Below, in pieces: positions 25,163 through 36,496 of a DNA stretch of 64,000 nucleotides (its first letter is position 1; each line of letters opens with the position of its first letter). A program made the position numbers and the translations under genes. The stretch is from Cylicocyclus nassatus. Lineage: Eukaryota > Nematoda > Chromadorea > Rhabditida > Strongylidae. The notes beneath the pieces were generated by a model, which searched no databases, was not told the origin of the DNA, and saw only the letters and a list, made by a program, of their open reading frames with translations. The stretch lies in NCBI GenBank assembly GCA_958299035.1, contig CATQJL010000326.1, forward strand, positions 5,098,232 to 5,162,231. The letters are read 5' to 3'.

Positions 25163-25701
25163 TTAAAGGCAGCGTCTAGGCAGATCTGGACCTACGGAGC
25201 TTTTACCATTTGATTCAACTGGCTTGGCATCGGCAAAGGCGGGGCTTCGTGACCTAATTAAGGCTAGGTAATGATCAGAGAGCACTCGCGCGAGAGAGAC
25301 GCAGGTGCGTCGCGGGCGCGAGCGGCCTCAGTTAGATAACAAAACCACGCCCTAATGGTGCCAAGCCAGTTGAATCAAATGTTACGTGGAAAGTACTTTT
25401 GAGGCCCTAACTAAGGCACTGCTCGAGCGGCAGCTCATGTAGTGCTCTAACGGCTGAGATATCCCCCTCGGAACTGGCCCCCGCGGACGTATTCGCATGG
25501 ATTCATGGCAGTTTCGCGCCAGGATCCACGCTTTGCGCCATGAATCCATGCGAAACACGGTCGCGGGGTCCAGTTTCGAGGGAAATATCTCAGCCGTTAG
25601 GGCACTACCTGAGCTGCCGGTTGGGCAGTGGCTCAGTTGAGGCCCCAAAAATACTTTCCACGTAAACCATAGGTCCAGACTTGCCTGGACGCTGCCTTTA
25701 A
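25163..25701. mobile_element. TTAA-flanked fold-back element, copy 2, interrupted
   Basis: This is the same family as 3193-3566: TTAA at 25163-25166 and 25698-25701, ends AAGGCAGCGTCTAGGCA and its inverse, and an internal arm with GCGTATTCGCATGGATTCATGG-like pairing. It is longer than copy 1 because a 175-bp element has inserted at 25207-25381. Confidence 0.85.
25207..25381. mobile_element. Nested fold-back element with TTAC target duplication
   Basis: Ends CATTTGATTCAACTGGCTTG and complement, flanked by TTAC at 25203-25206 and 25382-25385. It interrupts the left arm of the TTAA element, so it is the younger insertion. The family also occurs at 23654-23824. Confidence 0.85.
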
Positions 25702-25971
25702 TAGCAGAAAAATGCTGAGCTAGTAGTTTGAATGGAACCGCATTTGAAGTATGTTAAGAAAAGTAATTTAAGGAAAAGCCATGATTCTTGCAGCTCTATA
25801 ACTGTGCACGCTCCGACGACGTTCTGGGTTCGTTTTTTTCTATTGAATAGATTCATTTCACTTTCCAAGCATCAAAACCTAGGATTCCAGAGCAAATTTA
25901 GCACATTCACGATCCAGCCATTTTTTTTCGATTTCTGCCATTTCGCACCAGAGCGTGTTTTGTAAGCAGTA

Positions 25972-26398
25972 GATCGGCAGAATGAGTCCCGTGGCAAACG
26001 AGGTCACAGGGTAGGAGCCCCCATAATGGAACCTATTGGCCAAAGTCCGATCTTTCCCTGCCACTTGTAATCCCCGAAATTTCAACGCGAAAGCAGCGCT
26101 CATCTCTTCCCCTCTCCGACCCCGCCCACCCCATACACGAATGACTTACAGAGCGCGCATGCCGCAATGCTGTAAGCATAAGGGTCCCGCAACGACTCTG
26201 CGTCTTCGCCACGGCTAGCTTCGAGTTCACTCGTCCTTGAGGTGGGCGGGGTTGGAGAGGACAGGAGATGAGCGCTGCTTCACCTTTGAAATTTTGGGAG
26301 TTAGAAGTGGCAGAGAAAGACCGAACTTTGGCCCACAGGTTCCATTATGAGGGCTCCTACCCTGTGACCTTCTTTTGCCACGGGTCCATTCTGCCGAC
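25972..26398. mobile_element. Fold-back element of about 427 bp
   Basis: The left end (GATCGGCAGAATGAGTCCCG) and right end (complement of GTCGGCAGAATGGACCCG) pair, as do internal blocks such as GAGATGAGCGCTGC near 26260 and its complement near 26095. Arms are about 190 bp with moderate divergence. The open frames within it are mirror images of each other and not genes. Confidence 0.8.
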
Positions 26399-26733
26399 GC
26401 ATTGCCTTTGAGGTCCAAGATGGTAGTATTCTTGCTTTAGTCGTGACCTTTGCTAGTTGGAATACCCGGCTTTGCTTGGCCTCTGTCGATGTACCAAGCG
26501 CAACATTCAAGTAGCTGACCCATCTTTACACAATTCTTCGCCTCATTATCTCTTCTTGATCGGTATCATCATTTGTCCCCCAATCCAACGTCCCAGTAGC
26601 CGTGAATAAAGTTTTGCGAATTAACATTGAGTTTGTAAGGCTGGCTTCATAGTGATCCGTAAGTTCAGGAACAATTGTTCCGTAGCTTACGGACCAGTAT
26701 GAACCCAGTCCAGTAGGCTCACTGACCCTCTTT

Positions 26734-26953
26734 TACAGTCGAGTAGATTTTCTGCTTAATATAGTGTGCTTGCACAGAAGGTGAAATGCGGTAAAATTTG
26801 CTCGTGAGGAAATAGCTTCGACTGTGACGCCGGCCAATTGCGCGCGCAAAATGCCGGCAGTGCTGACGCAGCTACCTGTTCACGCGCAAATTTTACCGCA
26901 TTTCATAAACTGTGCAAGCACACTATATTAAGCGGAAAATCTACTCGACTGTA
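26734..26953. mobile_element. Fold-back element with TACAGTCGAGTAG ends
   Basis: A 220-bp inverted repeat starting TACAGTCGAGTAGATTTTC and ending in the complement, TA at both ends, with a GC-rich centre around GCCGGCAATTG-like sequence. The same end sequence reappears alone at 43224-43257 and 52289-52322, where it marks the edge of another element. Confidence 0.8.
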
Positions 26954-27189
26954 CCAAAACTCGGCGCCTCAATTCTAAGTGTGCTGAAGATCAATAAATT
27001 CTAAAAGTTAGAACCTCCATTTTCCTATGGCCGTATTCATAAACGTACTCTGTAAGATATACGAGAGCGTATAACCGTATGTTCAAGCAATTGACTATGT
27101 TGCAGATACCATGATTAAGCCGAATTCACAACATACCTGAGAATACTATGTTGCGGTATAACGCGCTGGCACAAGGTGCCAATCTTATA

Positions 27190-28210
27190 TTAGGTCGTTT
27201 CGAAAGTAATGTCGCTTTTTTCAAACGTATGTCAAATCTCGTGGAACAAAGATATGGAAGAGATTTTGGTAGCATTTGATGCAGCATTTCATTCTCTTTC
27301 TAATGATTATATAACCGCTGCACAAAATTCAATAACCTTTCGAAAAATTATCAAAATCTGCGACCCATGCTTTTTGAGAAGGCCAATTTCACAATTTTTC
27401 TAAATTTTTATAACAATCCTCAGAAGAAGTCCAAGTGATGGATGGATAGAGCAAACCCTACAGGAAACAGCACAACGTTTTTCTACTTTTCAGAGCTCGT
27501 CTTAATTTTTGTATAGATTTTTTGATGGAGCCACGGAATTTTAGCAGGTTCGTCTCAGACACAAATGCATCAAACACCAATAAATTTTCGGATTTTGAAA
27601 CTTACAAAGGTGGATTATGGTCTGACACTAAGTTTTCAAAGCAAATGAGCGTTTACTGTTTCAGATTGGCAGCTTTCGGAAATTTCGGGTGCAGCCTGGG
27701 GCGCCCTGGAAAACCTGAATTATGATGATTTTTTCGGGAAAACTTTACGAATCAGAAACCAAAAACAGCTGGTAAAAAGAGGATAGAAGGCTGCTTCGAA
27801 TGACATCCGAGTTGCTTGCCGGATGTTGTTCTGTGAGATTTAAATTGATTGAATATGGAATTTGATGGCATTGAAAAATTGATTACAGAAACTCTAAGAA
27901 GCAAGCTAAGGCAAAGGAACAAATTACTCTGCGTCCTATGGGGTTTTCTCTATTTACCTGTCACTTGTACTTCTTCGGAAATTAGGTACAAAAATTTTGA
28001 AAAATAGCCAAACTTGACCCTGGCAAAAAGCATAAGTCGCATATTTTGGTAATTTTTTGACAGATCATTGAATATTGTGCAACGAAATTACAGCCATTAG
28101 AAAGAAAATAAAATGCTGCATCGAATGCTCCGAAGAACTCTTGAAAATCTTGATTCCATGAAATGTGGCGTTCATTTGAAAAAAGCGACATTACTTTCGG
28201 AACGACCTAA
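27190..28210. mobile_element. Mariner-like non-autonomous element
   Basis: About 1.02 kb with ends TTAGGTCGTTTCGAAAGT and complement, TA flanks, and inverted subterminal arms of about 200 bp. Each arm holds a similar frame starting MSLFSN, diverged between arms. The middle has no recognisable transposase motif. The element is probably long dead. Confidence 0.75.
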
Positions 28211-28224
28211 TATATAAAGCTGAA

Positions 28225-28255
<31 letters not shown>

Positions 28256-28511
28256 ATGTCTGTCTGTATGTCTGTACGTATGTTCCGAATAGAAAATTCC
28301 ATTTCTGAACCGATCCGGACAACTTGGCACACATACACTTCGAGCCCCGGCGGGTGTCATAGGCTACCTTCCGTCATCGATCGAGATCGATTTTATCGAT
28401 TTTTTGCAAAATTGAGCTACAGGGCTGAGAGTTGGCACAGGGGGGTAATCGAGCATGCTGATTACAAATATATTATCGAGAGGGCCGGGCGGAACCGGGT
28501 AAGCCATCTAG
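28211..28511 (+). repeat. Dispersed repeat with GTCTGTCTG start, copy 2
   Basis: It starts ATATAAAGCTGAATGTCTG and contains a GTCT tetranucleotide run (28224-28275). It then has ACTTGGCACACATACACTTC and ATCGATCGAGATCGATTTT, and ends CCGGGCGGAACCGGGTAAG-CCATCTAGT. It directly abuts the mariner-like element and matches 19437-19715 in reverse. It is Helentron/HINE-like by its ends, tentatively. Confidence 0.6.
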
Positions 28512-29656
28512 TTCAAGGTAAATCTAACCTTGCTCAATGCTACGGTAGGATCTATTTTGAAGCTCAAGGTAAATTTTACCCGGATTGTGTTCGTGAATAC
28601 GGGTTAATTATTCAGGGTATGGTATACGCCCTCAAGGTATGTTTTACCTCAGCGTTCGTTAATGAATATGGCTAATCGTCTATCGTCTAGAACTTATTTA
28701 TTTGCATTTATGAAAACATTCCACAGGTTTCCTTTTCTGCAGAATGCAAACCGAATAAGATCAAACGTGTTGGATGATGCTTCATGAAAGTCTTTCAGAA
28801 TCTTACACTGTGATATCGTTGGTATACTTATACAAGCGACAGCTCAACCTCAACTCAACAGCCTTCACTCGCGTCATGTTCATTCGTAGCAAATGCTATA
28901 CTTTCTTGATACGAGCTCGAAATTCTCTCATCACCTTCGATTACGCGATTCAGTTTCAGTACTTCCGACCAACGCATTTCACCTTTAGCGTTTTTACTTC
29001 ATAAATTACTACAACGCCAAGCCAGGGCGAAGCCTCCATTCTCATATCCAGGAGATTCGTGGTAGTGATTGATGCAACACAGTTATAAATAGACTCCCCG
29101 GATTGATGGGGTCGGGCACAACCACTAGAATGTCAGATCGCCGTTGTATGAAGGGTTGTGTTCGACTTCATCCTATATATAAATCTTTTCCTTATTTTTA
29201 TATCAATTCACATAACAGTCGAATACGCAAAATTACATAGTGAGAATCGGGGCAAGAGCAGTTCATTATATTGAATATCTGCAGACTGTAATTGATTGTA
29301 AGATTCGACTTCGAGTATTCTACCTCATTTTTGGGCGTAAAACCGCATCTTGTTTGCTTCAAATGTGCACGCGCCTATAAGTACGCGTGGCAGCTTTTAA
29401 GCTAAAGCTATCAACTAGATCAAGTGTAGAGTTTTGTAAGAACATTGCGACTCCTCCTCGACGCACATGTGCAGCGAAGCGCATGGATCTGCTCTTGTCC
29501 GAAGCAAAACGGGTAAGGGACGCCCAAAGATGGAATAGAATCATATGTGAAAGTTATCAAGCAAATTTATTGGTATAGAAGCACTACACTATTCTCAAAC
29601 TTGATTTCCTTAGTTACGTTCGTGTTCACAGAAAGCTTTAGCCCTTTATACTCCAA
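28512..29656. other. Intergenic before lysozyme gene D
   Basis: No gene is seen. From about 29350 the sequence is related to 58600-58860, so it belongs to the D/E segmental duplication. Read on the minus strand, an AATAAA near 29565 is the likely poly(A) signal of gene D. Confidence 0.45.
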
Positions 29657-32600
29657 TTATGCGTAATAGTCAAGATCAAGCTCAACTCCGCATGGTCCGT
29701 CGAGATCGCCAGCGTACTGTTGCATGTAAAAATCTGTCCATCCACCAAATGGTGTGAAGTTGTACTAAAAATTTTTATTCATATAACCTCATAACACGCT
29801 ACACTAGAACCGGCTCACCTTTATCCCATCATTGTGATATCCCCAATAGGGCCACCACAGTTTTTTATGTTTCCACTTATCCCAGTTTCCAACGATAGCA
29901 TCCCAGTTATATTTGTTTGTGTAGATCCCCCATTCCACGTTCATCTCCTATTGATTGGAGGACTATATGTCGCCGAATGTGAGAGGGTCCCACGCGGACT
30001 TCTCGCAGGAACGCATCTCCGTGCATATGAAACGGTGCGTATTTGTTGTAAATGACCATTGTAAATGACCACAGGGACCCCCCCCCCCCTTTCCGCGACA
30101 TAAAGTCCTCTACACCCTTAAATTTGAATGATAGTGTTAGAATTGTAGCCTTCCGTAGTCAATAGCTCTTTGAATTGTGGACCAATTTTCCGATTAAATG
30201 GCATTTCTTGCAAATCGTAGTTTGGAAATATGAAGAAAGTGACGGTTTTTTCTAGCAGTTTACATAATTTCAAATTTCCATATTTGCTGGTCAATTGGCT
30301 AGGGCTTGGATGTGTCAATTTACAATTTTCCTCATATGCACATTCGCTACAGCTTGAGAAAATCGGAACATAAATTAGGTTGTCCCAAAAATAAACTCCT
30401 TTTTTGAATAAATCAAGCTGTTTTTGTTTTCCTAGTATAGTTAGGGCATCGTTTGATAAAGCACATCAAGCTCTACAAAATGACCGCCAAGGGTCCGCCT
30501 AAGTCGCCTTCCATGTAACGTTTCAGCCAAAATCGAGAAAAATTTTGTCACCTGAAAAATGGATTTCTGCGACAAAGAACCCTACAAATCTCCAACTTGG
30601 TCATTATACAGTAGGCATATAGTAGTACACAAATATGCCTTTGCCGAATTTTTTCCGAACATAGAAAGCGAGGAACAAAATTGTCCAAAAATGGCAAACT
30701 CCGCCCCCCAGCCCCTCCCACAGATGTCATCGTGTACTACAAGCCTTACTAAGCGTAACAAAACCTTAGTCCTGTATTTGCTCTTATAATCGAGAAATAC
30801 CAAGTTTATTAAAAACCCGAAAAATGTGGCAATTTGGCATTTTGGGACCCTACTTGTTTCTCAATTTTGAGCCCCGGAAAAAATCCACCTAATACATTCT
30901 TGGGACTACTATGTGTCTAGTATATAAAGACTAAGCTGGAAGACGTAGGGATTTTCTGGAAGGAGATCCAATTTTTTAGTGTTGCTAAAAGAATTATGAT
31001 TTTTGGCTCCGAAATTTACCTAGATTAAGAATTAGGTGGAACTTTGGTAGTCTTCTTGTACAGCTTGCTGCGATCCACCGAATGGTACCCTAAATCTGTC
31101 AAAAAAGCAAAAAGCTCATGTTATTTGAAAATGGAGTTTTCTTTTGGGACAACCTAATAAATATACTTGGGATTTAGCCTTACACGGTTTGGCTAATATA
31201 GCATAAATTTAGTAGCTGAGGAAGAAACTTCTATGCGCTCCCATGGTAAGATAGTTGAAGGCAGTCTCCGGGCAAAAACTAGATTTTGAAATTTCATGCT
31301 TACCCGAGCCTATTAGCTATGCTGAAAAATCCACAGTGGAGAGCGCGAAAACGGCGAAAAAGGGCTCTGACGCAGGAGGGAAATCAGCAAGTGGGCGGGG
31401 TCTTTCCCACTGTGAATTCACGCTCCCAGCTCCCGGAGCGATCTTTTCGGTTTCAATTTTGAATTGCGCGTTCGCACTTGGCTAGCGATGTCAGGGCGGG
31501 TAGCGAAATCGAAGAGACCGTTCTAGAAGCTGAGAGCGTGAATTCGCAGTGGGGAAGAACTCGCCCACTTGCTTTTTCCCTCCTGCGTTAGAGCCCTTTT
31601 CGTCGTTTTCGCGCTATCCAGCGTGGATTTTCGGATTCAGCATAGCGAATAGGCCCGGGTAAGCACAAATCTCAAAATTGAGTTTTTGCCCGGACACTGC
31701 CTTTAATGTGAATGCCTTTAATGGAGACTTACCTCTAGTTTCTGACCCATTGCATCAATAGTCTTACGATTTTCTTCCTTGTCACTTGGCCAATCAAAGT
31801 CACTCGGCCAATCAAACTTTTGTATGTCCAAAAAGACCATTCCATAACTGGCACCTTTGTCATTCAGAAGATTTATTGTCTTTTCAACCTGCAAGACACT
31901 TTTGCTACATAACACCAAATTATGTGCTAGTCACGTGCAAGCAACAACGCGGTATACATACCTGATCTTGCACAGGCGCGCATTTTGGAAAATTCAGGCA
32001 AGGATAAATGTAAACGCTCACGTAAAAGCCAGCTGCAACCATGAGATTGTTCTAGCGTGTTACCAAGGAAGATGAGATGGTACTAATGGCAGTACAGTTG
32101 TTTCAAACAAGCTTCAATGCAAGCAGTGACCTTCATAAGCATTCCTTATGTTCTGCAAGCCGTTCCAGTCGAATTTTCCCAAGCTCATCCATATTCTACC
32201 AATAAAGAACATGTAACCATTGTCTTTCAAGCAACGGAAGGTGTCCATATACAAATCCTTCTAAAAGTATATCATTTACTACATTTGACCTTTCATTACC
32301 ATACATGTTGATAAAAATTTAAGTGTACTGTCGAACGGTGAAGGATTATTTTGGTATGAGACTAAGTTGATGTTTAAGATTTCAGGAATGGCTGTCACTG
32401 ATTGAGGAAATGACGATGTATATCATTCATCTTGCCTTGAAAATGTAGCGAAAAATATACTTGATAGCTTTTCTTTGTGGCACCCCTTTCAGTATCACTT
32501 GAGGCCCGTAGTAAACTCTCCTTCACCTCAGTGAAACTTAGCTGAACTCCCATTTATCAGAAGAACTTCGCAAGCTCAAGTGACTTCCATCGACCCCTTG

Positions 32601-33624
32601 CATGCAAGTCAGAATGCCGTACAAGTGAAGCGGTCATCTCAACGCCCTACCCGCAAGTCAAAGGTAGGTCGTATTTTGAACTGGCGATAGTGTGCAAAGC
32701 GGAGAACCATAGAGGAACTCGTAAGTTGCTTGCGGGTAACTTACGGGACCTGAGAGATGAAGACTGAAAATTGAAGAGATACCACGAAAAATTCGCAGAA
32801 CTGCAAATTTGGAAAGCGTGCGGATGGAAAGAATCGATAAATAGCTGATTTCAGCAGGAAAGATAATGAAACGTTTTCTAATTGTGAGTTCTAAGAGTAT
32901 GTGTGCCAAATTTTTTGCATTTGTTTCATTTCGTTTGCTATGCGAATCAATAGCGGGCAATTTTTTGGTACTGGACGCAATCAGAAAACGCCCTACAGCT
33001 AGTGACATCATAAGCCGGTAACCTGGCCCTGTTTCTTGAAACACTACGACGTACCATTCGAAAACTGCACAAATTCATTTTTCTTCGACAACGCATACGG
33101 TCACTTTTTCTATAGAGGGGTAGAGGACTACATGTTATGTCACCGAAAAGGGGAAAGGCAGTCAGCAACAAATACGCGCCCTTGCACATGCACGGAGTAG
33201 GTAGAGAGCTATATGTCGCCGAAAGTGGAAGGGTCTCGGACAATGCAGCACCCATATACTACTCAGCCTGTACATGTATAGGAATGTGTATTTGTTGCAA
33301 ACTCCCGGCGGTACGTCTTACTTTCACATATAGCCCTCTACCCTCTACAGAACGGGCGCGCCGAGATTAATTGAGCTATTGATACTGCACTAGCTCGCCG
33401 TTAGTTCAACTCGGCCCTTCTCACCCGAGTTAGTTTACTATGGGCCTGAGTTTCCAACAAAAACAGGACTTAATTCATTTTGTATTATATAATCTTACCT
33501 GTACACTATCAAATCCCATGATGGCAGCAGAAATGCCGAATAAAGCTGTCAAAACGACGCATCGAAAACGTATGAATTGTACTGCAGTGAAGCTGACAAA
33601 CCAGAGACAGTAAACTTACAACAT
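29657..33624 (-). CDS. GH25 lysozyme-like gene D, DxE changed to DxQ
   Basis: Exons, 5' to 3': 33620-33624, 33499-33592, 32131-32260, 31962-32032, 31733-31888, 29819-29947 and 29657-29764. They join in phase to 231 codons (230 aa). A signal peptide (MFFTAVQFIRFRCVVLTALF) is followed by GFDSVQ. The catalytic site reads MVFLDIQKFDW: the Glu of DxE is Gln, the change used in laboratory active-site knockouts of retaining glycosidases. Directly after it FDWPSD is duplicated by an 18-bp tandem repeat (31781-31816). The ends YNFTPFGGWTDFYMQQYAG and GPCGVELDLDYYA are otherwise well kept, as are the four mature cysteines. The long frame without stops suggests it is still under selection as a protein, possibly a peptidoglycan-binding lectin rather than an enzyme. 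Intron 1 is only 27 nt. Introns 2 and 5 carry transposons absent from the sister gene E. Confidence 0.87.
29953..30118. mobile_element. Fold-back element in intron 5 of gene D
   Basis: Inverted ends (GAGGACTATATGTCGCCG and the complement of CGCGACATAAAGTCCTC) enclose about 165 bp, with a C-run near 30080. It belongs to the same family as 33113-33347. It lies only about 6-10 nt from the splice acceptor of exon 6 and is absent at the corresponding place in gene E. Confidence 0.7.
30375..31157. mobile_element. Mariner-like element in intron 5 of gene D
   Basis: About 780 bp with ends TTAGGTTGTCCCAAAA and complement at TA. No transposase motif is legible. Gene E has the empty site: GGAACATAAA is followed directly by sequence matching the DNA after this element (GGGATTTAGCCTTACACGG). 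Confidence 0.8.
31259..31702. mobile_element. Fold-back element (TTGA/TTAA flanks) in intron 5 of gene D
   Basis: About 444 bp with arms of about 210 bp. The ends are AGGCAGTCTCCGGGCAAAAA and the complement of AAAGGCAGTGTCCGGGC, with GCAGGAGGGAAA and GTGGGCGGG blocks in both arms. It is related in style to the TTAA-flanked elements at 3.2 and 25.2 kb but is a distinct family. It is absent from gene E. Confidence 0.8.
33113..33347. mobile_element. Fold-back element in intron 2 of gene D
   Basis: Ends TAGAGGGGTAGAGGACTA and complement, with an inner pair around ATATGTCGCCGAAAGTG. The flanks CTA/CTA suggest a TA target. Gene E has the uninterrupted site near 60980. Same family as 29953-30118. 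Confidence 0.75.
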
Positions 33625-34012
33625 ATCTTGGCAAATGTGTTTCACATCCATTTTGACTTTTACTATAATTGTTCATGGTTACAAAACACGCAGTTACTAC
33701 TAGGTCTTTTTACGGTACGCAGGCTCCAAAGCTACAAATGAGAGCAAGATTTTCCATCATTAAGATCGTGCGCAGATTTGTTGCGATGATGTATTCAGAA
33801 GTAACAAAATGTGTGAGGGCGGATGACAGGAGTCAAAAGACTCTTCCACGCAAATGAGAATGTGCGGAATCCACGACATGATATAATTTTGCATCAACAA
33901 CGTACTCTGATCAATTGAATTCCCCCAATTTTTTCTTGGGTATGAGGGAAGTGTTAGCAAGCAAACCTATGCGATGTTTGTGGATACTACTTAAATAAGC
34001 ACTGAAATGCGA

Positions 34013-34486
34013 AAAACGCCCATAACTCGGCGCCCAGAGGCGGTTGGCATATAATGGCAGATTTGCCATCACTGCACAGTACTCTTGAAAGCAGTATGGG
34101 TCTCATCTGAAAAGGCCACTTCAACTGAAATCGCTTTTTGTAAGACCTTCCCAACACTATATGAGATGTCCACTTCAAAAGGTTGAAGGCAAAGGGAACA
34201 AAATCGCCTATTTGCTTAGATATTCCGGTGTCGAGTATCAGAGCAGTTCATGCAATGGATACATTTTGTCTTATATGCTAGTACTAAACACTGCTTTACC
34301 TGAGCGCTGGAAATATTGTAACGGTTGATTTTACCCAAATTCCGCATTCATTTTTCGTTCCAAAAAACGGTCATAACTCGGCGTCTAGAGGCGCTCGGCA
34401 GATAATGAAGGCAGATTCGGAGCCACCGCGCAATGTCCTTCACAGTGGTATGAGTCCCATAAAACGCCACTTCGACTAAGAACGCT
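34013..34486. repeat. Diverged direct repeat upstream of gene D
   Basis: Two units about 360 bp apart (34013-34160 and 34372-34486) share CATAACTCGGCG, AGAGGCG and a GGCCACTTC/CGCCACTTCGAC end. Related sequence occurs at 36780-36920 and at 61970-62100. It is a dispersed non-coding repeat of unknown type. Confidence 0.55.
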
Positions 34487-34547
34487 TCCCTTATTAGCTA
34501 ATACACGTGCTATCACACGCGGTGCACCTTATTTCGTTCAAAATTAA

Positions 34548-34805
34548 GAACTCTCTCTAAACTCCGGATTAGACGATAATCTATCGGTAGCTCTCAAAAT
34601 CTTCGAGACAGCAAATGGTCATGATGAATATGTCGCCCACAAAAAAAAACACTCGAGCCACCGTATGAACAATGACTTTATTAAAAACTTCAGATTAGTG
34701 CTAGAGAAGAAATGTAAGTATCCAAATTTCCTTCTGGTCTCAAGACCAGTACAGGTACGTTGTAAACTCCTTCAGATAGGAGCATGCCGAGCTAATGTCA
34801 AATAA
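34548..34805 (+). CDS. Conserved open frame upstream of gene D, unrecognised
   Basis: An open frame of 85 codons follows a stop at 34545, with an internal ATG at 34665. The 46 residues from that ATG align without gaps to the copy at 62269-62409 and both stop at the same place, ending CRANVK. Shared features are HRM, a LEKK motif, VSRP and KLLQIG. The segment before the ATG is open here but shifted in the other copy. No family is recognised. It could be the last exon of a small gene or a pseudogene fragment, transcribed away from gene D. Confidence 0.35.
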   Translation, partial: ELSLNSGLDDNLSVALKIFETANGHDEYVAHKKKHSSHRMNNDFIKNFRLVLEKKCKYPNFLLVSRPVQVRCKLLQIGACRANVK

Positions 34806-34966
34806 TTCTGTTAAATAGATGCGAAGACTAAAAGATTATGTAACGCTGCTGAGTAATTTGACTTCATCTGTGTGCTGGATTGCGAAAACCCTCAAATGAA
34901 AAAAGCGGGATTCATTTGCGCCCGTAAAGCTCACAAGGGAACTTGTTTAGACAAAGTGACCTATTT

Positions 34967-36173
34967 AGTAGGTCATTCGGAAAGTTTTTTCGCTTTTTGT
35001 GCGTTTGAAGTTGGTACCATATTTTAAGAGAGTGCCAGAGGGCTGATAGGGGTTGCTATATATGGATCTGTAGAGGTAGTCTTCTAGTCTCTGAGGATTC
35101 CACCGAGGTTGCATTAAACGCTGTGTAGGGAAGTTTACGCGGCTTTAAATTCGACATACGAAAACGCGAATTTCGAATAATTGTATCCTCTAAGCTTAAA
35201 CTTGAGTGCAAGACCGTTGAGGAAACCATCATTGTGCGCAATGCATTTGCCAAGACCACGTCTTTCTTGAGGGAGTTCCTGCCACATAAACGAGCATCTC
35301 AGAGGGTCCTCTAAAACAAATCGCAAATATAGCTGCGTAAAATTATCAGCGCCTTGACGTGTCATATAACCCCATTAGAAGCCACCTTCGCTAAAGCTGC
35401 AATACCGAAAATTTCAGTGACATATACTCCTCTACAAATTGTCGCGCTCGCAGATTGAGGGCGCGTTGACTCTGCTTTCGTTGCTCATAATTTGATGAAG
35501 CAATCCTTTTGGGCCTGGGTTATTGATTACAGCAAAAAATTGGCCAAGTACGGCTACATGAAGCGTTATTGTGGTAAGTCATTTAGAATAAGCATTAAAA
35601 GCATGACCAGAACAATCAGTCATTCCAAAAGGTTGATGTATTCAAATTAATGTAATCCTGCTGGTCTTGTACGCTATAAAATTGCTAAGTTGCGGTTGTA
35701 CTGTAAGAGCAGAGTAGTGTGATATCGCCCTGAAGACCGTTTGTCCAAATTCAAAAACTGAGCAGACTTTCACATATAAGCTATGAGAGGTGCCATCCAC
35801 GCCCATGACTCTGCCAAACCACATGTAAGAAAAGTGGCTATCACAAAAGAGGTTGACTGCGCACCGAGGTTCCTGTTTATTTTTCAAACTCTTTAGAGCT
35901 TCCTTTACCAATCATCAAATTTTCTAATTCCTCGGTGCCTATCAAAAAATAATAGGACGTAATAAAGATTAGCTAGTCAAAAACGCCTTTTTAGGCTTTA
36001 TTGATTCCTGAAATTATTTCGCAAGAAAAAAGTACAAGAGGGCTATATGAGTGTTACCATTAATTTACTGAACACAATGCAATTTATCTGATGGAAAAAG
36101 GTTGAATCTGGAAAAAATTGTACTCGTTTGAATTTGGAGGTGCGAAAACGAAAAAACTTTCCGAATGACCTAA
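34967..36173. mobile_element. Mariner-sized element, transposase not legible
   Basis: About 1.2 kb, the length of an autonomous mariner, with ends TAGGTCATTCGGAAAGTTTT and complement at TA. Frames on the minus strand (35056-35365 and 35642-35911) give fragments such as MWFGRVMGVDG, but none shows a convincing DDD catalytic core. It is either a decayed mariner or a non-autonomous relative. Confidence 0.65.
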
Positions 36174-36174
36174 T

Positions 36175-36496
36175 ACTCAGACAAATGCTGGGGGCAGGCT
36201 GGCACCGGAAAAATAGATTGCTAATTTCTCGCAATCCGCTCGCGGATTTTTTGCAAAGCAATCAGGACTTTTCGGAAGACCGCTTGCTGAGCCAGCGATT
36301 TTTGAAAGACCGCCTGTTGGATTTTTTTTTTCGCTCTTATATTTTGCAGATATATTGCTGAATCTCTGAGGAATCGAGAACTCAGCAAACGGTCTTCCGA
36401 AAAGTCCTGATTGCCTTCCAAAAAATCCGCGCGCGGGGTGCGAGAGATCAGCAATCTATTTTTCCGGTGCCCGCCTGCCCCCGGCGATTGTCTGAG
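36175..36496. mobile_element. Fold-back element with CTCAGACAA ends
   Basis: About 320 bp, ends CTCAGACAAATGCTGGGGGC and the complement of CTCAGACAATCGCCGGGGGC. The inner arms pair around GGACTTTTCGGAAGACCG. It abuts the mariner-sized element. The same ends bound an ~800-bp element at 46257-47058 and its mirror at 57580-58385. Confidence 0.8.
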
